DNA of 64,000 nt from Caenorhabditis elegans (Eukaryota; Nematoda; Chromadorea; Rhabditida; Rhabditidae), in assembly GCF_000002985.6 (NCBI RefSeq), contig NC_003283.11:19655501-19719500 (forward strand), written 5' to 3'. The translations under genes and the position numbers were made by a program. This document shows, in pieces, positions 38,488-50,316 of the stretch. Positions within the stretch are counted from its first letter, which is position 1. Each line of letters begins with the position of its first letter. Under the pieces are notes generated by a model. It did not search any database, had not been told where the DNA came from, and was given only the letters and a program-made list of their open reading frames with translations.

Positions 38488-41400
38488 TTAATCGAATTTT
38501 CCACTTCCAGAAGTGGCTGCATGAAGCCACTTGTCCACAGTATGAACGTCGTAAGAGGTGACGAATTTGACACGGCGATGGGTGTGCTGAAAATTGGTTT
38601 ATTAAACAAAAAATTGATAATATCTAGATTTTGGACTGTCTGAGTGTTGTATATCTATTGTATATAACATTAAAAATACTAATAAACCCAAAGGGATTCG
38701 AACCCCTGACCTATTTCACAATAGCCTCATCAATCTACCCACCTGAGCCACTTCGCCCCATTTTCAAAATTGCTGGCTAAGGCTGGAATTCAACCGTACC
38801 TGATGTAGAATACTACGGGGAACCCAAAAATCATGTTTTAAATAAGTTTGGAACACCATGAGCAGCTAAAAGCTCCGTGAGCAATTTTGGGTATCGACCT
38901 TGAAAATTTGAAAATTTTTTATATGGGGGTCAAATCGATGCAGAATTTCACGCTGAACAACATTTCAGTTGGCAACTTTTTGATAACTCTTCTAGTTTCC
39001 GAGTTATGCCTCAAAAACTATACAGAACCCCAGATTTTTTGTTTTCACCTGATTCGGAGCTTCCTCATTCGACCACAGTTGCTCGGTCCAATCAACCACA
39101 ACCTGCCCACGTGTCTTTGTTCCATTCAGCTCTACATCGACATACAGGTACTGAGACTTTTTTGCAATTTTATCCTCATCGATTGCAGTAGCCACAGCGA
39201 TCTCGTCGCAGTAGGAGTATTGGCGGCCGTTGGCCTCGCATTTTACGCGGCCTGGAACATACAAATCGAATTTAGGAACTCTAAAAAAAAAATGTACTTG
39301 TTGACTAATCTACAGACCTTCGAACTCTAAAAAAATTATTGACACACTAGCGGGGCCTCGAGAAGCCCGGACCTATTTCACCAAAGCCGTACATGTACCC
39401 AGTTGAGCCACTTCGACCCCTTTACAAAACTGCTGGCTAAGGCTGGAAGTTGAGTTTTCTGGGTGTAGGATTTTGCGGGTTATCCGAAAAACGAAATTTC
39501 AATACGTTTGAAGCATTGGGAAAGGCTAGGAGCTCCGCGAGCAATTTTAAGTGTCAAATTCGAAAATTTGAAAATTATCGACATGGGGGTCAAATCAATG
39601 CAGAATTTTACGCTGAACAACTTTCCAATTGACAGTTTTTTTTTGGTATCTAGTATCTACCCTAGTTTTCGAGTTATAACTTTAAAAAACCTTACCAATG
39701 CTGGTGGCCAGCGATAAGTAATTAGCCAATGGGGTTCCATACTTCAAATGAGCCGAAAAATCAACTGAAGCATCATGGGTCTTTGATTCAAAATAGAATG
39801 CCTCCCATGGAACAATGGTGATGGGACACTTCATACGTCGGAGCACAATGCTCGCGGCTTCCGGGTCTCCGTGGAAGTTGTACTCGGCTGAGGAACCTGG
39901 AAAAATTAGGGGGGCTTTTTGGGGTTTGACGGGTCTGTATCTCCGTCGGTTTTGGGTTTGTCAACAAATTGTTAACTGATGAAATGTTTGTTACATGTTT
40001 CTGAACAGGTTTATAGTTGAAACTTTTCTAATATCTCAAAAATGAAACGAGATATGGCCCGCCAAAGTGGTCCACCCTAGTTTTTTTTTTGAAGAACCTA
40101 CCTCCATCAACATTTCCGACCGCGTAATAATTTCCTCCCATGATTACCAGCCGGGATGGGTACGTCGAAAACTCCTCGCAGAGTTGGAGAGCAATCGCCA
40201 CGTTTGTGAGGGGACCGATGGTTCTGAAAAATGGTTTTGTTGAAAATTTAGGGAAAATTGAGCAAAAATAGATTAAAATCGAAATTTGACACCCAGAATA
40301 GCTCGGCGTAGGCGAAAATGTAGGAGGACTGTATGGATACTGTAGGAGTACCGTAGGACTTTAAAAGGGTAATGTTGAGGTACTATAGGGGTAATGTAGG
40401 GGTACTGTAGGAGTACTGTAGGGGTACTGAAGCGGTACTGTAGGGTTTCTGTAGGGGGTCTATTGGGGTAGGGTAGGGAAACTGTCCAGGTACCAGGGAT
40501 ACTGTAGGGGTACTGTAGAAATACTGTAGGTATACAGTTATGGTACCATAGGGCTTTAGTGGAATTAGTGTAGGGTTACTGTAGGGTTACTGTGTGTGTA
40601 CTGTGGGGGGAACAGTAGGGGTACTGTAACACTATTGTGTGAGTACCTGTTCGGTTACCAGAGGTACTGTAGGGTTATGTAGGGGATCTGTTGGGGTACT
40701 GTCGGGGTACTATAGGGTTACTGTAGAGTTGCTGTAGGGATACTGTAGTGTTACTGCAAGGGCACAGTGGGGAACTGTGGGGATACAGTAACACTACTGC
40801 GTGAATACTAGAGGGGAACTGTCCGGGGTACCAGGGATAGTGCAGGGGTACTGTGGGGTACTGTAGGGATAGTGCAGGGGTACTGTGGGGTACTGTAGGG
40901 ATAGTGCAAGGGTACTGTAGGTCGCTGTGGGGGTACTGTAGGGGTACTGTAGGGATGCGGTGGGGGTACAGAAGGGTTACTGTAGCCTCAACTTACACCA
41001 AAGTGGCATCCCGATTCTCTCTCAAAATATCGATTAAAGCAAGTGACGCATGCTTCCCCTCCCCCTCAAAATCGGATCTTTCGACTTTCGGGAACTCCTC
41101 CGGCTTATCACCGATCCCATCGATCCCGAAAAAATCGGATACGGTATCATCCTTCGGCAGCGACAAAATCGATTTAGCCGCACCCTTGTACACTGGGATA
41201 TTGCTCCGATCGTTGGCTCGGATGGTTCTTTTGATGTTCGCACAGGCTTGATCTACTGTCACACAGCCGTGGACTGCGGTGAATGCGAGAATTTCGGCTT
41301 TTGGGTGCTGCAAGGCTAGGGAGATGGCTCGCACGTCGTCGCTTACACCGTCAGAGTCTGAAAATCGATTAATTTTTGTTTTTAAAGCTTAAAATTTGGT

Positions 41401-41886
41401 AAACTTTATGTAAAACTTTAAAAATCGATAAAACTCGCTAAGCAAGCGCGCTCCAGTGAACTAGTCCGTTTTCCGACGCTAATTTCAAATTTTCAAGTGT
41501 TTTTTGACGAAAATAAGTGGAAAATTTGAAGACTTCTTGTTTTTTTTTAAATTAGAATTCTCGTTTATCATCTGAAAATCCGAAAAAATCGATTATTGAA
41601 GCGTCTAGACTCGTTTTTTTAAATCGCCAAGCAATGCAATCACGCTCCAATGACAAACTCAGTTTTCTGGCGGGAAGCTCGAATTTTCCAGTGTTTTAAC
41701 GAAAATCTTCGGAATTAATACGTTTTCGGTGTATTTGAACGTAGAAAAGTAGAAATTTTAAAAAAGAAAAGAAAAAACTCGAGTTTTAACGAATTTTATA
41801 GAATTTTTTACTCAAAAATTGGTTTAAATTTGTTTTTATTCTCCGTTTAACTCACCAATGACCAGCTTAACCTTGTCCACAGTCAT
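38488..41886 (-). CDS. Inosine-uridine preferring nucleoside hydrolase family protein, 6 exons, 347 aa
   Basis: Exons in transcript order: 41856-41886, 40997-41357, 40102-40223, 39696-39896, 39049-39278, 38488-38586; all phases agree. Members of this family split nucleosides into base and ribose using a calcium ion held by an N-terminal DxDxxxDD motif. Here that motif is DSDGVSDD at residues 11-18, with all four Asp present. Other family marks are the [11 protein letters not shown] stretch at the start of exon 3, [12 protein letters not shown] in exon 4, and [17 protein letters not shown] in exon 5. The residue before the late metal-binding Asp (about 263) is Cys, where the protozoan enzymes have a catalytic His, so activity may differ. 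The acceptor of exon 5 (TTTAGAG) is weak but is the only one that keeps frame. No signal peptide is seen. A minus-strand AATAAA lies at 38410-38415. The gene diverges from the anillin gene with only 396 bp between start codons. Introns hold tRNA-like repeats and a GGGTACTGTAG minisatellite. Confidence 0.9.
38685..38758 (-). repeat. tRNA-like repeat 15, intron 5 of nucleoside hydrolase
   Basis: GTGGCTCAGGTGGGTAG and GGGTTCGAATCCC on the minus strand; five T follow. Confidence 0.65.
39340..39420 (-). repeat. tRNA-like repeat 16, B box damaged
   Basis: The A-box side is intact (GTGGCTCAACTGGGTAC), but the B box is interrupted by an insertion (GGGCTTCTCGAGGCCCC). In intron 4 of the nucleoside hydrolase gene. 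Confidence 0.6.
40325..40985 (+). repeat. GGGTACTGTAG minisatellite, nucleoside hydrolase intron 2
   Basis: About 50 diverged units of 10-13 bp. The same word occurs singly in other repeats of the window. Confidence 0.85.
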
Positions 41887-42282
41887 GTTGTCTTTTTTCT
41901 GAAGAGCGTAATGTTATTAAAGTGAAAAAATTAAACTTAAAATAACTAAATAAATATATGAATTATTTCTCGTCGCAAAAAACGCAACATTTGGGCAAAA
42001 ATCAATCTGTCACCTGAATAATGCACACAATCTTATCATTTTTTATCAATTCTTATCGCATTTTCTTCGATTATTCTCGCTTTTTCGCCGTAATTCCGCA
42101 TAAATGCGATAATTCGCGAAAAAACTACGGTTTTTCTTAAAGGCGCATAGCTCAAAACTTCAAATAGGTCTCGCCACGAATTCAGTGATGTGAGGGATTC
42201 GATGGAATTTTGAATTTTTAAAATCGATTTTTGCGATTTCTAGACGGTTTTTCGCCGTTTTTTCGGAGATTTTTGACGAAAA
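41887..42282. promoter_or_regulatory. Divergent intergenic region between nucleoside hydrolase and anillin-like genes
   Basis: Only 396 bp separate the two divergent start codons. The stretch has several TTATC/GATAA words near 42030-42115, a CGATTATTCTCGC stretch and no repeat family found elsewhere in the window. It must hold the proximal promoters of at least one and probably both genes. Confidence 0.5.
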
Positions 42283-45200
42283 ATGGAGAATTTCGACGGA
42301 AAATCGATGCCGCCAACTCCGGTGCCAATCGGATCAAGTCAGGTAGGGCAAAAATCCGGAAAAATCGATACAATTCACAAAAAATCCGAATTTTTTCCAG
42401 TTCTACCGCTGGATGCCGCACCCGATCGTCGATACACCACCGTCAGATGCTACGTGGCGCAAACCGGTGCCACGCGGCCGAATTCGTGATCTCGTCGCCG
42501 CGTTCGATCAGTGCTCCGGCATGCTGGAGCAGAAGCCCCCACCTCCGCCCACGCAAAGGGTTGAAAGTCTTGAAAATGGTGCGGAAATCAATCGATAATT
42601 GAGAAAATCGATAGGGGAATGCGAAAAAACTGGAAAAAAATGGGGAAAATTGAGAAAAATTGAGGAAAATGAGAAAAAAAAACCATTTCCCCCGGTATTT
42701 CTCCTATTCAAATGCAAATTTATAAATTCACATGTATTGTTAATTTATTTGCACTGTCAACACACCAACTATACAGTTTTTACATGGAAAATTGATTTTT
42801 TAGAAAAAACAATCGGAAAATCCCAAAAGTTTTGGGAAAAATCCAGAAAAAATGGGATTTTTCGCAAGTTTTCGGATGAAAATTATGGTTTAAATTGAAT
42901 TTTGAGTGGAAATTTGCAAAATTGGACTTTTTCAGAGAAAATAGTTATAATTTGCAAAAAACTAATTTTTAGAAATTTTTTTTTCCAAAAATTCAAAAAA
43001 ATTTTTTTTTTCAAAATTTTCATTTTAATTGGCAATTTACCATTGAGTTTCTGGTGAATTTCGAAAATTTTCTCTAAAAAATCCTGAAAAAACGGAAAAA
43101 CCTCTGGAAAATTCTAAATTTCCAGCAAAACCACCAAAATTGTCGGATTTTGTGTTAAAATTCTGTAATTTTCGGTGGAAAAATCGCTAAAATTTAGAAT
43201 TTTGTGATTTTAAGCTAATTTTAAGGAATATTGTGAAAAAAATTAAATTTTTTAAGAATTAAAAAAAATTTCAAAAAATTTTTTTTTTTTTCAAAAATTA
43301 AAAAAAAATTTTTTTTCGAAATATTCACTTTTTATTGGGAATTTTACGAATTTTGAGCGAATTTTAAAAAAATTCCAAAAAACGATAATTTTTTTGCAAA
43401 AAAAATTTTTTTTCGAAAAAAAAATTCAAGTTTTTCCAACTTTTCACATTTTTCTCAAAAATGATCTTCAAAATTCGAAATTTCCCGCCAAAAATAACCC
43501 ATTTTTCTTCCAGAACACATTGCTCCACCGCCAACTTCAAAATCCTCCAAAATTCCGGAAATTCTCGCCAAAAAATCGGAAAAATACATCTCACCGTACG
43601 AAAAACGTCATTTTCATGGTCGTCGTGGCACCCAGGCTGTCGTTTTTAATTCGAATAATGCTCAAAATGCTCCAAATGTGGGCGGAGCCTATCCATATGG
43701 AGCCACACCGTTGAAATTGCGAAATTTGGCCCAAAAAATGGATAAAGAGGAGCTCTACGTGGCTGATGACGTTGGAATTTCCAAAAAATCTGAAAATTTC
43801 GAAAATTCCGATGATGACGTGGCAAAGTACGAAAATTTGCGGCAAAAATGCTATAAATTCGAAAAAAATTCAAATTTTGTAGCCATTTTTGACATTTTTC
43901 CTTTAAAAAAAAATCTAAAATGTCCAAAAAAAAGCCGCGAAATTCAAATTTTTAATTTTTTCCTATAAAAATCGAAAATTTGCAGAAATTTTTGAGGTTT
44001 TTGAGACAATTTTTTGAATTGCCCAACTTTTTTTTGTTAAAATATCGAATTTTAAGTAAAAAACTACCGAAAATTCGACTTTCTCGCCTAAGAAGGGGCG
44101 GAGCCGCGCAGGCCACGCCCACAAAATGGTTATTAGCGATTTTTCGGCAAAAATTGCGAAAAAATCAATTAAAAAAAATCAATTCGGATTTTCAGTCAAA
44201 AATTTTCTAATATTCGATATTCTTGCCTGAAAAGAGGGCGGAGCCTAACAGGCCACGCCCACCAAATGGACGGAGCTTATTTTCTAAATACTAAAAAAAA
44301 ACAAAAATTACAGCAAAAAAAACAAATTGAAATTTCAAAATTTCAAAAAAAAAGAGGGCGGAGCCTAACAGGCCACGCCCACCAAATGGGTGGAGCTTGT
44401 TATCTAAATACTAAAAAAAAAAAAAAAATTTGCAGGAAAAAACACAAATTGACACTTCAAAATTTCAAAAAAAAAAAGGCGGAGCCTAACAGGCCACGCC
44501 CACAAAACGGTTATGAGCTATTTTCGCTCAAATTTTGTAATTTTCAGTCAAATGTTCCCTAAAAATCGATATTCTGGAGCCCACAAAATGGCGACGAGCA
44601 TATTTTCGTCAAAAATCGGTAAAAAATCGATATTTTTTGCAGTTTCCAAGAGCTTCTGGTGCTGGATGAGGTGCTGGAAAATGCTGAAAATTCTGAAAAT
44701 CTGGAATCCCAGCAGTACGACGAGGAGAGCACCCTAAACCGAACATTTCAAGATTCTGGAGTTCCAGAAAATCAGGAAAATCTTCTCCAGCTCCCTGAGT
44801 GCCCAAAAACGCCGAAATTCACGAGTTCGCCCACGCTTTTCACACCGTATGCCGCTGGAGAGCCCATCGTTGAATATCGATGCTCGTCGGGCTCCGCGGG
44901 GGGTCCACTCAAAATTGTTGTGAAGAAGCTTCAGGCACCGATTGCACTTGCCACTTCGACACCGAAACCCGCAATGTGTCGGCCGCCGAAACACTCGGAA
45001 CCACCACCGGCTTTTCAGGTGGATTATATCTGAGATTTTTGGCGGGTTTTTCAGTGAAAAAATTGAGAAAATCCCCGTTTGGAAAAAAGATTTTTAGTGG
45101 TTTTTGTGAAAAATCGAATTTTTCTCAAAAATTTGGAAAAAAATCTATTGAAAAATCGATTTTTTTTTTCGAAAATTTCGTAAAAAATCCATTTTTTCGA

Positions 45201-48200
45201 AAAAAACCAATTCAAAATTTCAAAAAAAAAGGGTTTTCTCTCCAAATTGTAAAAAAATCGATTTTTCTTTGAAAATTTTCTTCGAAAAAAAAAAGTTTTA
45301 TTATATTTCGTTTAAAAAAATCGATTTTTTATTGTAGAATTCCGTAAAAAAATGGAATTTTTCGAAAAAATCAGTGAATTGTTTTTTGTTTTTTAACGAA
45401 GAAATTTCTAAAAAAAAATCGTTTTTTTCGAGAAAAATTTCATTTAAAAATCGATAATTTTGAAAAATTTCGATTCAAAAAACGTTTTTTCAAAAAAATT
45501 TCTTTAAAAATCAATTTTTTGAACTAAAATTTTGTAAAATTTCGTAAAAAATCGATTTTTTTACATCAATTTTTTGCGCAGGATTCCTTCGTGAGCTCAA
45601 TCAGTAACTGGTCGGCAGTAGATCATCACGCGACGGATTCGCGCCGTCAAATGAACCGCCTACTCAATTCAATCGATGAAACTCGACATCACATTTTGCT
45701 CGCCGAGCACTCACTACTTGAAGCCCAAAAATCGAAATGTCCAATGCAAGAACTCGCGTCGCAACGGGTTTTGCTAATTTGTAGAGAACGGTTGAAAGTT
45801 CAATTGGAAGAAGTTCGGAGGCTTCAGGCAATGACTGTTGTCAGGCATCCACCACCACCGATTAATCGACATTTTAAATCGACTATGGTCATTTCGAATA
45901 TTTCGCTTCAGTTTAATAAGCATTTCCATAGTCGTACGTGGTTTTTGAGTCTAAATTCGAGATTTTTGGGCCAAAATTGACTAAAAATTTGAATTTCCCG
46001 CCAAAATTTGACTGAAAATTTGAATTTTTGAATTTCCCGCCAAAAATTGACTGAAAATTTGAATTTTTGAATTTCCCGCCAAAAATTGACTGAAAATTTG
46101 AATTTTTGAATTTCCCGCCAAAAATTGATCACATGTTCGGTAGAGCGCACTTCGAAATTCAGAATTAAATTAGCGCGCATTCTGCGTTTTTAGTTAAAAA
46201 TTTGAAAAAATTTGTGGTTTTTTGACACAAAACTCCAAAACATTGAATTCCCGCCGAAAAAAAAAATTGATTTTCGGTGGAGCGCACTTGCTGCAAGTAT
46301 GCTCTACCGAACATTGATCGGTTTTCAGCGGGAAATTCAAATTTCCAGTCAATTTTTGGTGGGAAATTCAAAAATTCAAATTTTCAGTCAATTTTTGGCG
46401 GGAAATTCCAAAATTCAAATTTCCAGTCAATTTTTGGCGGGAAATTCAAAAATTCAAATTTTCAGTCAATTTTTGGCGGGAAATTCCAAAATTCAAATTT
46501 CCAGTCAATTTTTGGCGGGAAATTCAAAATTTCTGTGTTTTCAGGCGGCTCTTACGCTTTCCTTGTGCTCCTCAAATGCCGTACAGAAGTCGAGGCAACC
46601 GGTGTCGTTACCCTTTTGGCTCAATTCCAAACTCCGCAAAATTTCATTCTTTTCGGTGAACACTTGCGTTTTTCCAATCTTCCCGTCGATTTTACCATTG
46701 GAATGGAGATTTATATGATGGTAATGCTTGACAACAGAAAATAAAAATTTTTGACTGTAGTGGGGGTCGAACCCCGGACTTCTGGGCCGTAGCCATACCT
46801 CTACCCAGTTGAGCCACTTGTACAAAAAATTTTTTTTTTTTCGAAAAGAAGTACCAAAGCTGAAAATCTGCGTAGAGTTCTAATTTTTGATTAAAACCGC
46901 TCAAAAAACATCGTAAAAAATCAGTTTTTGAAAATTTTAGCCAATAAAGTCAGTTTCAATCGGTTTTTACCAAGAAAAACATCGTAAAATGATTTAAAAC
47001 TAATTAACCCACCACTGGAGAGTAGCAAAAAAAATTTTTGACCGCAGCGGGGATCGAACCCCGGACCTCTGGGCCAGAGTCTAACCTCTACCCCACTGAG
47101 CCACTGGTACACAAAAAAAAATTTTTTTCAAAAAAAAAGGCCCCCCGGCCTCAAATTTTTTACTGATTCTGAATTTTTAGGTGTCTTACCACACGAATAG
47201 ATACAAATACCTCAAAAATCTGGAATTTTCAGCGAGTTCCCGAGCACCGACCACCTGAGAAGACGTGCGCCGCGTTTTTGGCACAAAAAGTGCGGAATTT
47301 GCTGGTGCCGAGCAATGGTAATTTGGAAATTTTATTTGTTTTAGGAAATAAGGATGAAATTCCAAAAAAAAAAAAAAAATTTTTTTTCAAAAATTTCAAA
47401 TTCCAGCCGCTCACCGCCGCCCGACTACCTCCACGCCACAAAAATCGATACAAAATGCCACGTCACCTGCGTGTGACTTCCAACTTTGCGGAAATTTAAC
47501 GTTGGACCGCGATTCGTCGGGCGATAACCGCCGCTTCTATTTGGATGACGTCATTTATCCGCTGGAGGGAACTGTGAAGCTCAATTCACACTGCACATCA
47601 CTTCCTGATGCAATTGATATGGAATATCGAGGATTTCTTCATATTTTACACGATTCTGCAAGTCCTTTGGAGAGGTACTTGGAAATTGACTGAAAATTTG
47701 AATTCCCCGCCAAAAATTGACTAGAAATTTGAATTTCCCGCCGAAAAATGACTGAAAATTTACATTTTTGAATTTCCCGCCAAAAATTGACTGAAAATTT
47801 GAATTTTTGGAATTTCCCGCCAAAAATTGACTAAAAATTTGAATTTTTGAATTTCCCGCCAAAAATTGACTGAAAATTTGAATTTTTGGAATTTCCCGCC
47901 AAAAATTGACTAAAAATTTGAATTTTTGAATTTCCCGCCAAAATTTGACTGAAAATTTGAATTTTTGAATTTCCCGCCAAAAATTGACTGAAAATTTGAA
48001 TTTTTGGAATTTCCCGCCAAACATTGACTGAAAATTTGAATTTTTGAATTTCCCGCCGAAAAGTGACTGAAAATTTGAATTTTTGAATTTCCCGCCGAAA
48101 AACCACCTAAAAATTCCAATTTTCAGAGCAAAAAAAGTCCCAATTTGGCACAAATACTGGTCACTTCTTCATCGCGGAGCCATTTTGTTCTGGAGCACTC

Positions 48201-49524
48201 CACAAGAGGAAGTTCACGAAAAAGTCCCAATTTTCCAGATTGATTTGACAAAATGCACGAATAATTCGATTGAGGAGAGCCGTGAAATGAGCCAAGGAGC
48301 CGAGCACGAATTTCATATCGAGTTGCTCATCGATCAGGACCCTGATTTGATTGAAAAACGACGGTAGAGCACTGAAAAAATATATGAAAAAAAATTTTGA
48401 CCACCGCGTGGGGTCGAACCCGAGACCCTCTGCGCCATAGCCAAGCCTCTACCCAGTTGCACCACTTGTGCAACAAAAAAAAATTTTGAAAAAAAAAACC
48501 AATGCGTCAAATTTTGCGTAGAATTCAGTTTTTCATATGGTTTCACACGAAAATTCATCAGAATTTGAAACGTTTGTGTTGGCTTAATTTGTAAAATTTC
48601 GAAAAAAATCGATTTTTGTTAGATTTTCACCCACCTCACAACTTTCAAGTTCTAGAAAAATCACTAACAAAAAATTATGACCACCGCGGGGGTCGAACCC
48701 GAGACCCTCTGCTCCAAAGCTAAACCTCTACCCAGTTGCGCCACTTGTACACCAAATTTTTTTTTGAAAAAAAAATAGCTCGAGTGGCCATATTCGGTGT
48801 AGAATTCAGTTTTCATATGCTTTTACATAAAAATTACCAGAATTCGAAACATTTGTGGATTATTTGAAAAAAATCGACAATTTTTAGAGAAACGCTTCGA
48901 AATTCCTAGTTTCTGGTAAATTTTCATCCACCTCACAACTTTCAAGTTCTAGAAAAATCACTAACAAAAAATTATGACCACCGCTGGGGTCGAACCCGGG
49001 ACCCTCTGCTCCAAAGCTAATCCTCTAACCAGTTGAGCCACTTTTGCAAAAAAAAATTTGAAAAAAGTTTTTCATATGCTTTTACAAAAAAATAACTAGA
49101 ATTCGAAACATTTGTGGATTAATTTGAAAAAATTCGAAAAAAAAATTCGATATTCAAAATTCCCAATTTCTGGTAAACGTTTACCCACCTCACAACTTTC
49201 AAGTTCTGGAAAAATGTTTATAAAAAATTTTGGCCACCGCGGGGGTCGAACCCGGGACCCTCTGCGCCATAGCCCAACCTCTACCCAGTTGAGCCACTTG
49301 CACACAAATTTTTTTGTCGAAAAAATAGCTCTGGTGGTCAAATTTTGAGTAGAAATACAATTTTCGCATTGCTTTAATCAAAAATCGACGCGAAATTTGG
49401 AGAAGATTACCTTTTTTTCCAAAATCTTCAAATTTTCAGTGTAATCCTGGCCGCCGAATCGTCGGATCACTTGAATTCGTGGCTCAGCGCAATCAACGAT
49501 ACACTCGACATTTTGAGATCCTAA
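42283..49524 (+). CDS. ani-3: Short anillin-like protein with AH and PH domains, 10 exons, 709 aa
   Basis: Exons: 42283-42342, 42401-42578, 43514-43826, 44643-45018, 45582-45933, 46545-46720, 47233-47317, 47407-47674, 48127-48363, 49440-49524; all phases agree. Anillins are cortical scaffolds of contractile rings and intercellular bridges. Residues 1-310 are polar and Ser/Pro-rich with no clear domain. Exon 5 begins a helical region (RQMNRLLNSIDETRHHIL) resembling the start of the anillin homology domain. Exon 6 encodes the AH strand region YAFLVLLKCRTEVEATG followed by FSNLPVDFTIGMEIYMM. From about residue 590 a PH domain follows (VPIWHKYWSLLHRGAILFW, ending LNSWLSAINDTLDIL). The protein lacks the long N-terminal actin- and myosin-binding part of human anillin or ANI-1, which fits the short worm paralogues. 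The symbol rests on memory of ani-3 lying beside mrp-7; ANI-2 would be the alternative. The last intron holds four tandem tRNA-like units. Confidence 0.9.
42599..43513. other. Anillin intron 2, A/T homopolymer-rich
   Basis: No repeat family with clear units and no gene; only runs of A, T and AAAATTT words. Confidence 0.5.
44090..44515 (+). repeat. GGGCGGAGC ... CACGCCCACAAAATGG units, anillin intron 3
   Basis: Four units (44095, 44235, 44353, 44478). The core GGCGGAGCCTAACAGGCCAC followed by GCCCAC is shared with transporter intron 9. Confidence 0.75.
45975..46130 (+). repeat. Minisatellite block 6 (38 bp unit), anillin intron 5
   Basis: Four units of the 38 bp form. They are separated from block 7 by a GGTAGAGCGCACTT ... 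AAGTGCGCTCTACC-type inverted pair (46138 and 46283). Confidence 0.8.
46325..46530 (-). repeat. Minisatellite block 7, inverse of block 6
   Basis: Six units in reverse orientation in the same intron, so blocks 6 and 7 could pair as one hairpin about 550 bp long. Confidence 0.8.
46752..46826 (-). repeat. tRNA-like repeat 17, anillin intron 6
   Basis: GTGGCTCAACTGGGTAGAG and GGGGTTCGACCCCC on the minus strand; five T follow. Antisense to the host gene. Confidence 0.7.
47038..47112 (-). repeat. tRNA-like repeat 18, anillin intron 6
   Basis: GTGGCTCAGTGGGGTAGAG and GGGGTTCGATCCCC on the minus strand; eight T follow. Antisense to the host gene. Confidence 0.7.
47690..48105 (+). repeat. Minisatellite block 8 (38 bp unit), anillin intron 8
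   Basis: About eleven units fill the intron between exons 8 and 9. Confidence 0.85.
48398..48474 (-). repeat. tRNA-like repeat 19, anillin last intron
   Basis: GTGGTGCAACTGGGTAGAG and GGGTTCGACCCC on the minus strand; eight T follow. First of four tandem units. Confidence 0.7.
48678..48753 (-). repeat. tRNA-like repeat 20, anillin last intron
   Basis: GTGGCGCAACTGGGTAGAG and GGGTTCGACCCCC on the minus strand; six T follow. Confidence 0.7.
48976..49048 (-). repeat. tRNA-like repeat 21, anillin last intron
   Basis: GTGGCTCAACTGGTTAGAG and GGGTTCGACCCC on the minus strand; six T follow. Confidence 0.7.
49231..49306 (-). repeat. tRNA-like repeat 22, anillin last intron
   Basis: GTGGCTCAACTGGGTAGAG and GGGTTCGACCCCC on the minus strand; six T follow. 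Confidence 0.7.
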
Positions 49525-50090
49525 ATTTAATTATTTTTTCTTTGCTAACTTCTTTGTCTGCCTACCTACCTGCCTACTTATTATATATCTGCATCATTGT
49601 TTTTTTTGTTTCGAAGAATTTGAGTTTCCCGCCTCCAATAATCATTTAATGATCTTTTTTCCTGCATTTGTTTTTTTTTTCCGAACTGTTTTCATGAATT
49701 TTTGATGTTCCGAAAATTTGTTTTTTTTTTGTTTTTAAAAATCGAAAAATATCGATTTTCTGTGAATTGAGGGTAGAAAAATTAGAAATTTAGTACTTTG
49801 CCTACCAAAAAACGAGAAATAAAAAAATTGCGCCCGCGCGGGGACTGAGCCATCCCGTCAAAATTTTTTTCAAAAAAAATTTCGCCCGACTAATATTTAG
49901 AGTAAAATTCGAATTTTTTAATTTAAAACTTTCAAAATCTCTGGAAACCCTAATTTTTTTTGAGTCTTTAAAAACAATTTTTCAAGATATTTCGGTTTTT
50001 GGATAGAAAACGTGGCAGTTTTCAGATTTATTAAATTTTTAAGCAGCAAAGTACGAACTCCATAACATCAAAACAAGATAAAAAAATTTT
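49525..50090. other. Intergenic stretch after the anillin-like gene
   Basis: CTACCTACCTGCCTACTTA-type repeat at 49559-49580, T runs and the deleted tRNA-like remnant. No exon supported. Confidence 0.4.
49829..49860 (-). repeat. Internally deleted tRNA-like remnant
   Basis: The first part (GGCTCAGT) is joined directly to the last part (CCCCGCGCGGGCGCAA) with the middle missing. It lies between complete units. Confidence 0.4.
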
Positions 50091-50164
50091 AACATTAGCG
50101 GGACTCGAACCCCTGACCTACTGCTCCGATGCCAAACCTCTACCCAGTTGAGCCACTTAGTCCC
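50091..50164 (-). repeat. tRNA-like repeat 23
   Basis: GTGGCTCAACTGGGTAGAG and GGGTTCGAGTCCC on the minus strand; seven T follow. Upstream of the small secreted gene. Confidence 0.7.
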
Positions 50165-50316
50165 AAAAATTTTTCGAAAAAAAGTGGGTCTACGGTTAGA
50201 ATTCCGAGTAGAACTCAAATTTTTACACAAAAATCGTTTTTAAACTCGATTTTTCCTTGATTTCCCAATATTTTCTAACATCTGGTGTTCGAGTCGGAGC
50301 TCCGCGAGCTCACAAA

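Larger units (their letters stand above)
37585..39690 (-). repeat. Four compound tandem units around the nucleoside hydrolase 3' exons
   Basis: Units at about 37585-37935, 38035-38370, 38680-39010 and 39330-39690. Each has a tRNA-like head, then GCTGGCTAAGGCTGGAATT, then GGAGCTCCGTGAGCAATTTT, then half of the palindromic element (TGCAGAATTTTACGCTGAAC to TTGATAACTC). Exons 5 and 6 lie between units. Confidence 0.8.
48375..49380 (-). repeat. Four tandem ~290 bp units with tRNA-like cores, anillin last intron
   Basis: Each has the tRNA-like core, then ACAACTTTCAAGTTCTAGAA on one side and GAATTCAGTTTTTCATATG on the other. The flanks are conserved as well, so the repeat unit is longer than the tRNA part. 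Confidence 0.8.
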
